This document shows, piece after piece, positions 46,592-54,425 of a stretch of DNA of 64,000 bases. How positions within the stretch are numbered: position 1 is the stretch's first letter; each line of letters starts with the position of its first letter. The notes beneath the pieces were generated by a model that was not told where the DNA came from, made no database searches, and saw nothing but the letters and a program-made list of their open reading frames with translations. A program made the position numbers and the translations under genes. The DNA is from Phytohabitans maris (lineage in GTDB: Bacteria > Actinomycetota > Actinomycetes > Mycobacteriales > Micromonosporaceae), in NCBI RefSeq assembly GCF_031085175.1, contig NZ_JAVHUY010000006.1:1-64000 (forward strand), read 5' to 3'.

Positions 46592-47239
46592 ATGCCAACG
46601 CGCGAAGAGCGCACGCTCAAGCTGGTGAAGGGGAGCGGTGGCACGGTGACCCGCCGCCGCGCGGTCGTGCGCCGGATACCTCGTACCGAGGAGGATCCGG
46701 TCGAGCTGCTCGGCCGCCTGGACGAGGAGCCGGTGCTCGATACCCCACCGGCACGCCGCCGCCGTCCACGGTGGAGCGTCCTGCTCGCCTGCGGGGTCCT
46801 GGCGCTCGCCCTCGTCGCCGCCGTCCTGGGCGGCTACCGCTGGTACGGCGACCGCGCGCTGGACCGGGCGCACGAGGCCGCGCTCGCCGCCGCCCGGCAG
46901 ACCGCCGTCAACTTCGTCTCGGTCAGCGCGTCCAGTGTGGACCGCGACCTGCAGCGGATCGTGGCCGGCGCGACCGGGGAGTTCAAGGACGAGTTCGTGC
47001 GCGGGCAGGCCCAGGTGCGCGCCGCGATCGTCGAAAACAAGGTGGAGTCCACCGGCACCGTCCTCCGCGCCGGCCTGATCTCCGGCGACCGCCGCTCGGC
47101 CGTGGTCCTGGTCGCGGTCGACGCCACCGTCAAGAACGTCAAGGCGCCCGACGGCCGGCCCTCGCACTACCGGATCCAGGTGGACGTGACCCGCGACGGC
47201 GACGCCTGGCTCGTCTCCCGGCTCCAGTTCGTGGGATAG
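46592..47239 (+). CDS. Mce-associated membrane protein 1
   Basis: 215 residues. A basic N-terminal cytoplasmic region (about 1-60), one membrane helix (about 63-82, LLACGVLALALVAAVLGGY), then an NTF2/VirB8-like domain (ALAAARQTAVNFVSVSASSV then GATGEFKDEF). This is the standard Mce-associated protein that accompanies mce operons and stabilises the complex. It begins 33 bases after mceF. Confidence 0.88.
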   Translation: MPTREERTLKLVKGSGGTVTRRRAVVRRIPRTEEDPVELLGRLDEEPVLDTPPARRRRPRWSVLLACGVLALALVAAVLGGYRWYGDRALDRAHEAALAAARQTAVNFVSVSASSVDRDLQRIVAGATGEFKDEFVRGQAQVRAAIVENKVESTGTVLRAGLISGDRRSAVVLVAVDATVKNVKAPDGRPSHYRIQVDVTRDGDAWLVSRLQFVG

Positions 47240-47250
47240 GAGTGGTCCAC

Positions 47251-47736
47251 ATGAGACTCTTCCACAAGGTCGGTACGCTCCCCGCGCTCGCCGTCGCGGC
47301 CGCGCTGGCCGCCGGTGTCGCCGGCGCCTCCTGGTGGAGCCACTTCCGGGCCGACCAGCGCGAGACCGCCGTACGGCAGTCACTCGCCGCCGCCGCGCCG
47401 GCCGCCAAGGCCATCTTCTCGTACGACTACCGCACCTTCGACACGAGCGTCGCCAACGGGCGGCTCTTCGTCACCGGCGGCTTCGCCGACGAGTACGCCC
47501 AGACCACGGCCGCGCTCAAGGAGACCGCGGTGAAGGAGCAGGCCGTGGTGGTGGCCGAGGTCTCCGCGACGGGCGTCGTCGAGGCCGCCGGCGACGAGGT
47601 CGAGCTGCTGCTCTACCTCAACCAGTACCGGCGCAACGTCAACACCGCCGGCGAAAAGGTCGACCAGAACCGCGTCGTGCTCACGATGGTCGCCGTCGAC
47701 GGCGAGTGGAAGGTCGCCAAGGCCGCCGCCATCTAG
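47251..47736 (+). CDS. Mce-associated membrane protein 2
   Basis: 161 residues from ATG 47251 with AGGAG upstream, overlapping the previous gene's end. One membrane helix (about 8-27), then AAPAAKAIFSYDYRTFDTSV and a compact beta domain with VLTMVAVDGEWKVAKAAAI at the end, the same fold pattern as its neighbour but shorter. It is the last gene of the mce operon, which terminates at the hairpin 12 bases later. Confidence 0.85.
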   Translation: MRLFHKVGTLPALAVAAALAAGVAGASWWSHFRADQRETAVRQSLAAAAPAAKAIFSYDYRTFDTSVANGRLFVTGGFADEYAQTTAALKETAVKEQAVVVAEVSATGVVEAAGDEVELLLYLNQYRRNVNTAGEKVDQNRVVLTMVAVDGEWKVAKAAAI

Positions 47737-47747
47737 AGTCCTCAGGG

Positions 47748-47801
47748 GTGATCAAAGCTCCCCTCACGTCGCTAGAACGACGTGACGGGAGCTTCGATCA
47801 C
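47748..47801. terminator. 54-nt hairpin element with CTAGAA loop, copy 2
   Basis: A 24-bp stem with two mismatches (left arm begins GTGATCAAAGCTCCCCTCAC) closes the loop CTAGAA at 47772-47777, the same loop and length as at 35196-35249. It sits between convergent genes: 12 bases after the mce operon, while the minus-strand esterase-like gene ends inside the right arm (its TGA is 47798-47800). It should serve as a bidirectional terminator. Confidence 0.8.
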
Positions 47802-49069
47802 AGGGAGGGCACGGCAAGCGTGGCGGTCGGGACCACCACCACGGCGTCGAACGCCTCGGCGAGCGGTGTTCGCATGTAGTCGCTCTGGCTCCGGATGCGG
47901 TCCAGCCCTTCGACCGCCGCCGGTGCCCGCCTCAGGTCGACGAGGCCGAGCCGCACCTCGGCGGCGAGCGCGGCCGCTTCCACGCTGCCCGGCTCCGGCG
48001 GCGGGAGCGCCGCGTCGACCACGGCGAACCCGGCCGGCGCGGAGCTGTCCAGCCGCATCTCGGCGGTGCGGTCGGCGGTGCTGGTGACCGCGATCGGCAG
48101 GTACGCCCCGCCGAGCGCCCGGTCGAGGTGCAGGCCCATGGGGAGCGTGGTCAGCACGCCGCCGTACGAGACGGGGGCGCGCTGGATGTGGTTGTTGTGC
48201 GCGGCGAGCACGATCCGGGTCTCCGGGTCGCCGTGCTCCAGGTGCCAGCGCACCGAGTCGGCCATGAACCGGTCGCGCACGGACATGTCGCCGGGCAGGC
48301 CGGTCCCGGTGAAGAGCCCGTTCATCGCGCGCAGCATGTAGTCGGCGTGCCCGGCCGCTTCGAGGCGGCGCAGCGCCACGTCGTAGTCGTGCTGGCCGCC
48401 GCGTTCGACGTAGAGCGGCCGCAGCCCGCGAAACCGCAGCAGCAGCCGGGCCAGCGCCGCGGTGAGCGCGTCCTGCTCGGCGGTCGCCAGCCCCGCCCAG
48501 GCGGGGGCGGCCGAGGCGCCCGACTTGCCGGCGAACTTCTCCGCCGTGGCGATGGCGGCATCGAGCGCCGGGAGCGCGTCGGCGTCGACGTCCCGCAGAT
48601 ACTCGGCGACCGGTTGCAGCGCGGGCAGCAGCGAGCCGCCGGCCTCGGGGATGTCGATCCCGACGAAGCGGACCGGCCGGCCCGAGCCGGTGGTGAGCCC
48701 GCGCAGGTGCCGCAGCAGGTCGCCGGCGCCCCAGGCGGCCGCCGCCTCGCTCACGGTCGCGAGGTCGACGCCGGCGCCGTCCCGTACCCACCGGTCGAGC
48801 GCGAACCCCTCGCTGAAGCCGAACTCGAACGCGAAGGCGGTGAAGCCGCAGCGCTCGACCAGGAAGCGCAGGATCCGCTGGCGGGCCTGGGTGAACTCGC
48901 GGATGAAGTGCGCGTTTTCGCCGATGGCGACGACCCGGGCGGCGCCGACGACGTCCCGCAACGGCTCGAGGTCGTCGAGCGGGCCGTCGGGGTCGAGCGT
49001 GTCCAGGTGTACGACGTTGTCGCGCAGCCAGTCCACGAACGCGCCGGCGCCAGCGGTTGGTTCGGACAT
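47798..49069 (-). CDS. Erythromycin-esterase-like protein
   Basis: 423 residues from ATG 49067-49069 with GAGGAC upstream; a longer frame to 49183 lacks support and runs into a palindromic element. Family motifs: IGENAHFIREFTQARQRIL with the catalytic His/Glu region, FAFEFGFSEGFALDRWV, and later SVRDRFMADSVRW and ETRIVLAAHNNHIQR. Ere enzymes open the macrolide lactone, but most chromosomal homologues have unknown hydrolase roles, so macrolide resistance should not be assumed. The last codons lie within a terminator hairpin. Confidence 0.85.
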   Translation of the reverse strand: MSEPTAGAGAFVDWLRDNVVHLDTLDPDGPLDDLEPLRDVVGAARVVAIGENAHFIREFTQARQRILRFLVERCGFTAFAFEFGFSEGFALDRWVRDGAGVDLATVSEAAAAWGAGDLLRHLRGLTTGSGRPVRFVGIDIPEAGGSLLPALQPVAEYLRDVDADALPALDAAIATAEKFAGKSGASAAPAWAGLATAEQDALTAALARLLLRFRGLRPLYVERGGQHDYDVALRRLEAAGHADYMLRAMNGLFTGTGLPGDMSVRDRFMADSVRWHLEHGDPETRIVLAAHNNHIQRAPVSYGGVLTTLPMGLHLDRALGGAYLPIAVTSTADRTAEMRLDSSAPAGFAVVDAALPPPEPGSVEAAALAAEVRLGLVDLRRAPAAVEGLDRIRSQSDYMRTPLAEAFDAVVVVPTATLAVPSL

Positions 49070-49164
49070 GTCCTCGATGCCTCCCGGGTGGACGTGCCGA
49101 CAAGTCAACCGCCCGGCGCGGGGCCGCGCACGGCAATTTCGAGACCGCCCCGTGGACCCGCCCG

Positions 49165-49253
49165 CTAGCGCGGTGGCCACCAACGTTCACCGGGTGACCG
49201 GCGCCGGTCACCCGGCGCCGGCGAAGCCGGCAAAGTTGGTGGCCAGGGCCTAG
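49165..49253. repeat. CTAG-bounded palindromic element
   Basis: 89 bp from CTAG (49165) to CTAG (49250-49253). Outer arms TGGCCACCAAC (49174-49184) and GTTGGTGGCCA (49235-49245) pair perfectly. Inside is a perfect 24-bp palindrome (49191-49214, half-site CGGGTGACCGGC). The right end reads CAGGGCCTAGCGC, identical to the right end of the MITE-like element at 23724-23892. The stop of the minus-strand gene that follows (TAG, complement of 49250-49252) lies within the terminal CTAG. It may act as a terminator and may be a second non-autonomous element. Confidence 0.65.
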
Positions 49254-49876
49254 CGCTGAGCGGAGGCGAGGCCGTCGCGCACGCCGGCCGCGTCGAGGTC
49301 CGTCGTGTACACGGGTGAGCCGGGCTGCTGCCGCCAGCTGTCGTCGAGGCCGCCGCCGTCGATCGGGTCGAAGCCGAGCTCCTCGACCAGCCCCATCACC
49401 GTCCGCTTGGCGTTGGCGTCGTCGGAGGCGACCGGGAGCGCGATGCGGGCCGGGTCGCCGGCCGGGCGGCCGTCGGCCAGCAGGTGGCCGGCCCGGATCG
49501 TGTTGAACGCCTTCACCACGGTCGCGCCCGGCAGGTGCTCGGCGGTCCAGCCGCTCGACGTCGCCGTCTTGCCGACCAGCGGGCCGATCTGGCCGTCGCG
49601 CTGCGGGTAGTAGTTGTTGGCGTCGATGACCACCTTGCCGCGCATGGCCTCGGCTGGCAGGTCCGGGACCGCCCGTACCGGCGTCGCGATCATCACCAGA
49701 TCGCCGGACTCGGCCGCCTGCCGGGCGGTGGCGGCGGTGGCGCCGGTCTCCGCCGCGAGCGGGGCGAGCGTCTCGGGGCCGTGCGAGTTACCGACCGTGA
49801 CCTGGTGGCCGAGGGCCTGGAGGCGGCGGGTGAGGGTGCCGCCGATGTTGCCGGAGCCGATGATTCCGATCTTCAT
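49250..49876 (-). CDS. NADPH-dependent F420 reductase family protein
   Basis: 208 residues. The N-terminal Rossmann motif MKIGIIGSGNIGGTLTRRL, then VTVGNSHGPETL, DLVMIATPVRAVPDLP and VVIDANNYYPQRDG fit the NADP oxidoreductase/F420 reductase family. The segment ATVVKAFNTI and IALPVASDDANAK are also typical. It may reduce F420 or act as a dinucleotide-binding reductase of other substrates. It lies 30 bases downstream of the SDR-type gene and probably shares its transcript. Confidence 0.85.
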   Translation of the reverse strand: MKIGIIGSGNIGGTLTRRLQALGHQVTVGNSHGPETLAPLAAETGATAATARQAAESGDLVMIATPVRAVPDLPAEAMRGKVVIDANNYYPQRDGQIGPLVGKTATSSGWTAEHLPGATVVKAFNTIRAGHLLADGRPAGDPARIALPVASDDANAKRTVMGLVEELGFDPIDGGGLDDSWRQQPGSPVYTTDLDAAGVRDGLASAQR

Positions 49877-49906
49877 ACCGGTATGGGTTCCCCGGGCCCG
49901 CCGCGC

Positions 49907-50935
49907 CTACCGTGCCGGCGTGTGATCGATCAGACTCCGCGCGGGCAGCAGGCTCTCCGCGCAGTCCACGATCGTCGCCGTGGCCGGCCGAGGCGTGAAG
50001 CCGAGCATGCGCTGGGCCTTGGCACCGCTGAACGTCAGCTGCCGCCCGAGCAGCGGGGTCAGCGCGCGGAGGTCCGGCACGAACCGGGCCAGGGCGCGCA
50101 CGACCCCGTCGGGTACCCCTCGTCCCGGGACCTTGCCCGCGCGGTCGCCGAGATGCTCGCGGAGGGTGCGGGCGATGTCGGCCAGCCACATGAACTCGCC
50201 GCCGGCGATGAAGCGTTCACCGGCCGCCTCGGGGGCGGTCATCGCGCGGATGTGGAGGTCGGCGAGGTCGCGTACGTCGACGATGGTGAAGCCGAAGCGG
50301 GGCAGCAGCGGCGGGCGGCCGGCCAGCAGCCGGCCCACGATGTCGACCGAGCTCGCGTTGCCCCGGGACAGCACCGGGCCGAAGATCGCGACCGGCAGGA
50401 TCGTGGTCAGCGTGGTGCCGCCCGCGCCGGCCTGGGCGGCCATGAAGTCCCAGGCCGCGCGCTCGGCGAGGAGCTTGGAGCGGCGGTACGGGGTGAGGCC
50501 CGGGCCGGTCGGGTCGGTCCACACCGTCTCGTCGCTCACGCCGCGCCCGTCCGAGGGAGTCGCCGCCGCGGTCGAGGAGGTCATGACCACCCGCTTCACG
50601 CCAGCGCGCGCGGCGGCGGCCAGTACCCGCAGGGCGCCGTCGCGGGCCGGGGCGACCAGGGACTCGTCGGTGCCGCGGCCGTCGCCGCCCAGCGGGGAGG
50701 CGACGTGCAGCACGTAGTCGCAGCCGGCCACCGCCGCGTCCCAGTCCTCGTGGCGGGTGAGGTCGGCCACGGCGAACGACAGCCCCTCCCGGCCACCGGC
50801 CGCCGCGCGGACGGCGGACTCCTTGGCCGGGTCGCGGATCGTCGTCCGGACCGCGTATCCGCGGTCGAGCAGTCCGGCCACGCACCACCCCGCCACGAAC
50901 CCGGTCCCGCCCGTGACCAGCACAGTTTCGGTCAT
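49907..50935 (-). CDS. Extended SDR (dihydroflavonol-reductase-like) NAD(P)-dependent reductase
   Basis: 342 residues from ATG 50933-50935. Nucleotide-binding start ETVLVTGGTGFVAGW, then ADLTRHEDWDAAVAGCDYVL and VASPLGG, catalytic PYRRSKLLAE (Tyr-x-x-x-Lys). The substrate-binding C-terminal half is as expected for the extended SDR/epimerase group. It is divergent from a TetR regulator with GTAGAC-type palindromes between, so it is very likely the regulator's target together with the F420-reductase-like gene. Confidence 0.9.
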   Translation of the reverse strand: MTETVLVTGGTGFVAGWCVAGLLDRGYAVRTTIRDPAKESAVRAAAGGREGLSFAVADLTRHEDWDAAVAGCDYVLHVASPLGGDGRGTDESLVAPARDGALRVLAAAARAGVKRVVMTSSTAAATPSDGRGVSDETVWTDPTGPGLTPYRRSKLLAERAAWDFMAAQAGAGGTTLTTILPVAIFGPVLSRGNASSVDIVGRLLAGRPPLLPRFGFTIVDVRDLADLHIRAMTAPEAAGERFIAGGEFMWLADIARTLREHLGDRAGKVPGRGVPDGVVRALARFVPDLRALTPLLGRQLTFSGAKAQRMLGFTPRPATATIVDCAESLLPARSLIDHTPAR

Positions 50936-50988
50936 CTCACGCCTCACTCAGTTGTGCGGGCCGACCGCGCACCGGCGGCGGCTAGGTA

Positions 50989-51037
50989 TACAGCTGTAGA
51001 CTAGCGCGGGTACGATGTGATGTCTACAAGCGTAGAC
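50989..51037. promoter_or_regulatory. TetR operator candidates with repeated GTAGAC
   Basis: TACAGCTGTA (50989-50998) is a perfect palindrome, followed by GTAGAC at 50996-51001. GTCTAC-AAGC-GTAGAC (51022-51037) is a second perfect palindrome. The hexamer GTAGAC or its complement appears three times in about 42 bases. The sites lie in the 113-base region between the SDR gene and the TetR gene, the second only 11 bases before the tetR ATG, fitting autoregulation. Confidence 0.6.
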
Positions 51038-51048
51038 TTGGAGGGCGG

Positions 51049-51639
51049 ATGGCAGCGGGGCGCAAGCGGGACGCGGCGGCCACGCGTTCGGCGATCCTGG
51101 CCTCGGCGCGGCGGGCGTTCGCGCGCAGCGGCTACGACGGTGCGGGCGTGCGGGAGATCGCCGAGGGCGCGGGCGTGACGGCGATGATGGTCAACCGCTA
51201 CTTCGGCTCGAAGGAGCGGCTCTTCGCGGCGGTGATCGCCGACGTCATGGCCGGGCCGAGCATCCTCACGCCGGAAAACCTCGACGCGGCCGACCTCGCC
51301 GCCCGCATGGCCGCGATCCTCGTCGACATCACCAAGGCCGGCGACACGCCGCTCGACGGCTTCCTCATCATGCTGTACTCGGCGTCGAGCGAGCGCGCCG
51401 CCGATATCGGCCGGGAGGAGATCGAGCGGCACTACCACCGCACGCTGACCGCCGCCCTGCCCGGCGACCTGGCCGCCGAGCGGGCCGGCGTGCTGCTCGC
51501 GATCGTGGCCGGCATGCAGGTCATGCGCCAGATGATCGGCCTGCCCGCCCTGGCCGGGGCCGACCCCGAGGTGCTCCGAAAGCTCCTGGAGCCCGTCTTC
51601 GCGCAACTCCTCTCGAAACCCTTTCAACACAAGGACTGA
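51049..51639 (+). CDS. TetR family transcriptional repressor
   Basis: 196 residues, ATG 51049 after GGAGGGCGG. The N-terminal helix-turn-helix (about 8-55) reads TRSAILASARRAFARSGYDG then VREIAEGAGVTAMMVNRYFG, followed by SKERLFAAVIADVM. The C-terminal ligand domain has MLYSASSERAADI and ALLAIVAGMQ-like helices. It probably represses the divergent reductase genes and itself. Confidence 0.92.
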   Translation: MAAGRKRDAAATRSAILASARRAFARSGYDGAGVREIAEGAGVTAMMVNRYFGSKERLFAAVIADVMAGPSILTPENLDAADLAARMAAILVDITKAGDTPLDGFLIMLYSASSERAADIGREEIERHYHRTLTAALPGDLAAERAGVLLAIVAGMQVMRQMIGLPALAGADPEVLRKLLEPVFAQLLSKPFQHKD

Positions 51640-51694
51640 GCGCCACGGCTCGTCCGTCGTGGTCCCGCGCACCCGCGCCGCGCGCACGACGAGC

Positions 51695-51753
51695 ACCAGC
51701 GGTACTGGAAGTACGTTATGGCGCCCTCATAAGGTATCTGGAGTACCGCTGGT
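51695..51753. repeat. Nested inverted repeat after the TetR gene
   Basis: ACCAGCGGTACT (51695-51706) pairs perfectly with AGTACCGCTGGT (51742-51753). Inside, TTATG (51716-51720) pairs with CATAA (51728-51732). The stretch is AT-richer than its surroundings. It lies 56 bases after the tetR stop and could be its terminator or an end of the adjacent repeat cluster. Confidence 0.5.
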
Positions 51754-51780
51754 CGCGGACCCGCCCGGATCCAACCCCGA

Positions 51781-52135
51781 AAGAGATTTGGGCTACCGCG
51801 ATGTCCGTGGTGGTCCGGACCGTTGCTCCCGCGGCCTCACTCTGCGCGGTCGGCGGTCTTACCCCGGCCCCTGCGGGGAGCCGTGAGCGGTCTTGGGGTT
51901 ATGACACTTCACCACCGCGCCGCCGGGCGGGCGGATGTGTGTGCGGGAGGCTCTGGAGCTGCCCCGTTTGTGCGTGCGGCTCGTGCAGCTTCCCCGTGGG
52001 CGGTGACCGCGACGTCAGCGCGGACCTCGCGCCTGGGCTGGGCTTGGGGCGTGGAGCCGGCAGCGGAGGCCGGGGATTTCGGCGAGCGCCAGCGAGCCGC
52101 CGGCCGTAGCGGTGCCCGCGGGAGCAAACGGCCCG
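51781..52135 (-). repeat. Mosaic intergenic repeat cluster, copy 3 (inverted)
   Basis: Read on the minus strand, this holds block A (52135-52054), block B (about 51980-51941) and block C (51841-51781) in the same order and orientation as copy 1 at 42-290. Block C extends to about 57 bases of near identity with 35086-35145. Block D with its hairpin is absent. The 628-base gap 51640-52267 between the TetR and LacI genes contains only this cluster and the nested hairpin; no convincing gene was found. Confidence 0.7.
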
Positions 52136-52267
52136 CAGCTGGCGCGGGCGGGGGCAAATCCCGTCGGTAGAAACGCCGGGACGTGCCGCACCCCCCCTCC
52201 CCAGAGCCCATCACCCTGACTCAGATCGTCTGCGGGCGGGGAGCGCGGCGGGGTCGTCTGCGGCGGG

Positions 52268-53305
52268 TCAGGGGCGGGGCGGAGCGGTGCTCGCCCGGAC
52301 CACCAGGCGGGTGGGCACGAGCGTCGTGCCCGGCTCGGTGGTCTGGTGGCGGATCTGGCGCAGGACCGCCTGCACGCAGAGCCGCCCCACCGCGGCGAAG
52401 TCCTGGTGGACGGTGGTCAGGGGCGGGATGAACGAGGCCGCGTCCGGGATGTCGTCGAAGCCCACGACGCTGACGTCGTCGGGCACCCGCCGGCCCCGCT
52501 CGTGAAACGCGCGGAGTAGGCCGAGCGCCATCTGGTCGTTGGCGGCGAAGACCGCGGTGCACTCCGGGTCGGCGGCCAGCTCCAGCCCGGCGTGGTATCC
52601 CGACTCGGCGGACCAGTCGCCGTGCCGCACCTCCGGGACGGGCCGCCCGGCCTCGGTCAGGATGGCCCGCCACGCGTCGGCGCGGCGCTGGCTGGCGAAG
52701 GACCCGGCCGGCCCGGTCAGGTGCCAGACCGTGCGGTGGCCGAGGTCGAGCAGGTGCCGCACGGCCTGCCGGGCGCCGTCGGCCTGGTCGGTGTCGACCA
52801 CCGTGTACCGGTCGCCGGCGTCCGAGTCGACCACGACGACCTGGGCGCCGGGCGGCAGGGTCACGGTCACGGCGTCGAGGAGGTGCACCTCCATGATCAC
52901 GATGACCCCGTCGACGGCGAGCTCGCCGAGCCGGGTGAACGCCCCGAGCAGGCCGTCCTGGGTGGGGGAGGCGACCGGGATCAGCGTGATCGCGTACCCC
53001 TCCTCGGCGGCGTGGCTGGCGATCGCCTCCACGGTGCGGCTGTTGCCGGTGGTTGCCAGCGTGAAGAGGGTGACCCCGATGGTGCGGAACTCGCCCCGCT
53101 TGAGCGCCCGGGCCGCGCTGTTGGGCCGGTAGCCGAGCTGCTTCATCGCGGCGAGCACCTGCTCGCGGGTGGAGCCGACCACGCCCGGGTGGCCGGTCGA
53201 GACCCGGGAGACGGTCTGCGAGGAGACGCCAGCCAGCCGCGCGACATCGGCCATCGAGACGCCGCGCTTGGGTCGCTGGCGCGGCGGTGGCTTCTGCTGC
53301 GTCAC
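52268..53305 (-). CDS. LacI family transcriptional repressor
   Basis: 345 residues from GTG 53303-53305, with GGAGG upstream. The DNA-binding head is classic: SMADVARLAGVSSQTVSRV, hinge helix GYRPNSAARALKRG. The periplasmic-binding-protein-like sugar domain has VDGVIVIMEVHLLDAV, then DTDQADGARQAVRHLLDLGH, and FAANDQMALGLLRAFHERG with PDDVSVVGFDDIPDA. It is divergent from the sugar ABC importer, with two palindromes between. The inducer is probably a galactoside or similar sugar imported by these genes. Confidence 0.93.
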   Translation of the reverse strand: MTQQKPPPRQRPKRGVSMADVARLAGVSSQTVSRVSTGHPGVVGSTREQVLAAMKQLGYRPNSAARALKRGEFRTIGVTLFTLATTGNSRTVEAIASHAAEEGYAITLIPVASPTQDGLLGAFTRLGELAVDGVIVIMEVHLLDAVTVTLPPGAQVVVVDSDAGDRYTVVDTDQADGARQAVRHLLDLGHRTVWHLTGPAGSFASQRRADAWRAILTEAGRPVPEVRHGDWSAESGYHAGLELAADPECTAVFAANDQMALGLLRAFHERGRRVPDDVSVVGFDDIPDAASFIPPLTTVHQDFAAVGRLCVQAVLRQIRHQTTEPGTTLVPTRLVVRASTAPPRP

Positions 53306-53367
53306 CGGCAGGGCCTCCGGGAGTCGGGGTTGACGATCGCCTGACGGCGGTGACACTATCACCGCGT

Positions 53368-53385
53368 AATGTTTGCGTAAACATT
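53368..53385. promoter_or_regulatory. LacI-type operator 1
   Basis: AATGTTTGCGTAAACATT, symmetric at 16 of 18 positions, with the central CG dyad typical of LacI-family sites. It is nearer to the repressor gene. Confidence 0.75.
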
Positions 53386-53411
53386 GCCGGCTTGACCCCT
53401 CGTTAGCGGCG

Positions 53412-53425
53412 TGTTTGCGCAAACA
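53412..53425. promoter_or_regulatory. LacI-type operator 2
   Basis: TGTTTGCGCAAACA, a perfect palindrome 25 bases before the permease ATG. Its centre is 42 bp (four helical turns) from that of operator 1, so two repressor dimers would lie on the same face of the helix. Confidence 0.8.
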
Positions 53426-53450
53426 TCGAGACCTGACGTATGGGGTTGGC

Positions 53451-54425
53451 ATGGCAGTGGCGCGGGTCGCTACCGGGCGCGGTGTCGCGCGGCGCAGATC
53501 GCTGGTGGGCTGGGGCTTCGTCGGCCCGTTCCTGGCGGTCTTCGCGCTCGTCTTCCTCGCCCCGATCGGGTACGCGATCTACCTGAGTCTGTTTCGCAAC
53601 CGCCTCATCGGGGGCAACTCCTTCGTCGGGCTGGACAACTACACGCAGGCGTTGCAGGACTCCCAGTTTTGGTCGGCGCTCGGCCGGGTGGCGCTCTTCC
53701 TCGCCGTCCAGGTGCCGATCATGCTGTTCCTCGCGCTGCTGGTCGCGCTCGCCATCGACAGCGGCCGGCTGTACGGGAAGAGCTTCTTCCGGGTCACGAT
53801 CTTCCTGCCGTACGCGGTGCCGGCCGTGGTGGCCACGCTGATGTGGGGCTTCATGTACGGCACCCGCTTCGGCCTGATCGGCAACATCAACGACGCGCTC
53901 GGCGTCACGCTGCCCGACCCGCTCTCCCCGGACCTGGTACTCGCCTCGATCGGCAACATCGTGACCTGGGAGTTCGCCGGATACAACATGTTGATCTTCT
54001 ATTCGGCCCTGCGGGTCGTGCCGGTCTCGCTCTACGAGGCGGCCGAGATCGACGGGGCCGGCCAGTTTCGGATCATCCGGGCGATCAAGCTGCCGGCCAT
54101 CCGCGGCGCCCTGGTGATCGCCACCATCTTCTCGGTGATCGGCAGCTTCCAGCTCTTCAACGAGCCGAGCATCCTGCAGGACATCGCGCCCAACGCGATC
54201 ACCACCTACTTCACCCCCAACCTCTACGCGTACTCGCTCTCCTTCTCCGGCCAGCAGTACAACTACTCGGCCGCCGTGGCGATCGTGATGGCCGTGGTCA
54301 CGATGGTGATCGCGTACGTCGTGCAGCTACGCGGCATGCGGAGGGAGGGCCAAACCGGAATCCGGGTCGAGCGCCGTCGTGGTCGTCCGCGGCCTCCAGC
54401 CCTACTCGGAAGGTCCCGTCGATGA
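53451..54425 (+). CDS. Sugar ABC transporter permease 1 (MalF-like)
   Basis: 324 residues from ATG 53451. Six helices, beginning with WGFVGPFLAVFALVFLAPIG, and the conserved coupling loop EAAEIDGAGQFRIIRAIKLP. RLYGKSFFRVTIFLPYAVPA is also characteristic. The Arg/Pro-rich tail (RVERRRGRPRPPALLGRSRR) is unusual and may be a frame extension. It overlaps permease 2 by 4 bases. No ATPase gene is in the operon, so the shared MsiK-type ATPase common in actinobacteria is presumably used. Confidence 0.92.
   Translation: MAVARVATGRGVARRRSLVGWGFVGPFLAVFALVFLAPIGYAIYLSLFRNRLIGGNSFVGLDNYTQALQDSQFWSALGRVALFLAVQVPIMLFLALLVALAIDSGRLYGKSFFRVTIFLPYAVPAVVATLMWGFMYGTRFGLIGNINDALGVTLPDPLSPDLVLASIGNIVTWEFAGYNMLIFYSALRVVPVSLYEAAEIDGAGQFRIIRAIKLPAIRGALVIATIFSVIGSFQLFNEPSILQDIAPNAITTYFTPNLYAYSLSFSGQQYNYSAAVAIVMAVVTMVIAYVVQLRGMRREGQTGIRVERRRGRPRPPALLGRSRR

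Noticed and set aside
47798-49069. Macrolide resistance gene
   Set aside because: The family resemblance to erythromycin esterases is clear, but chromosomal homologues commonly have other roles and no macrolide genes are near.
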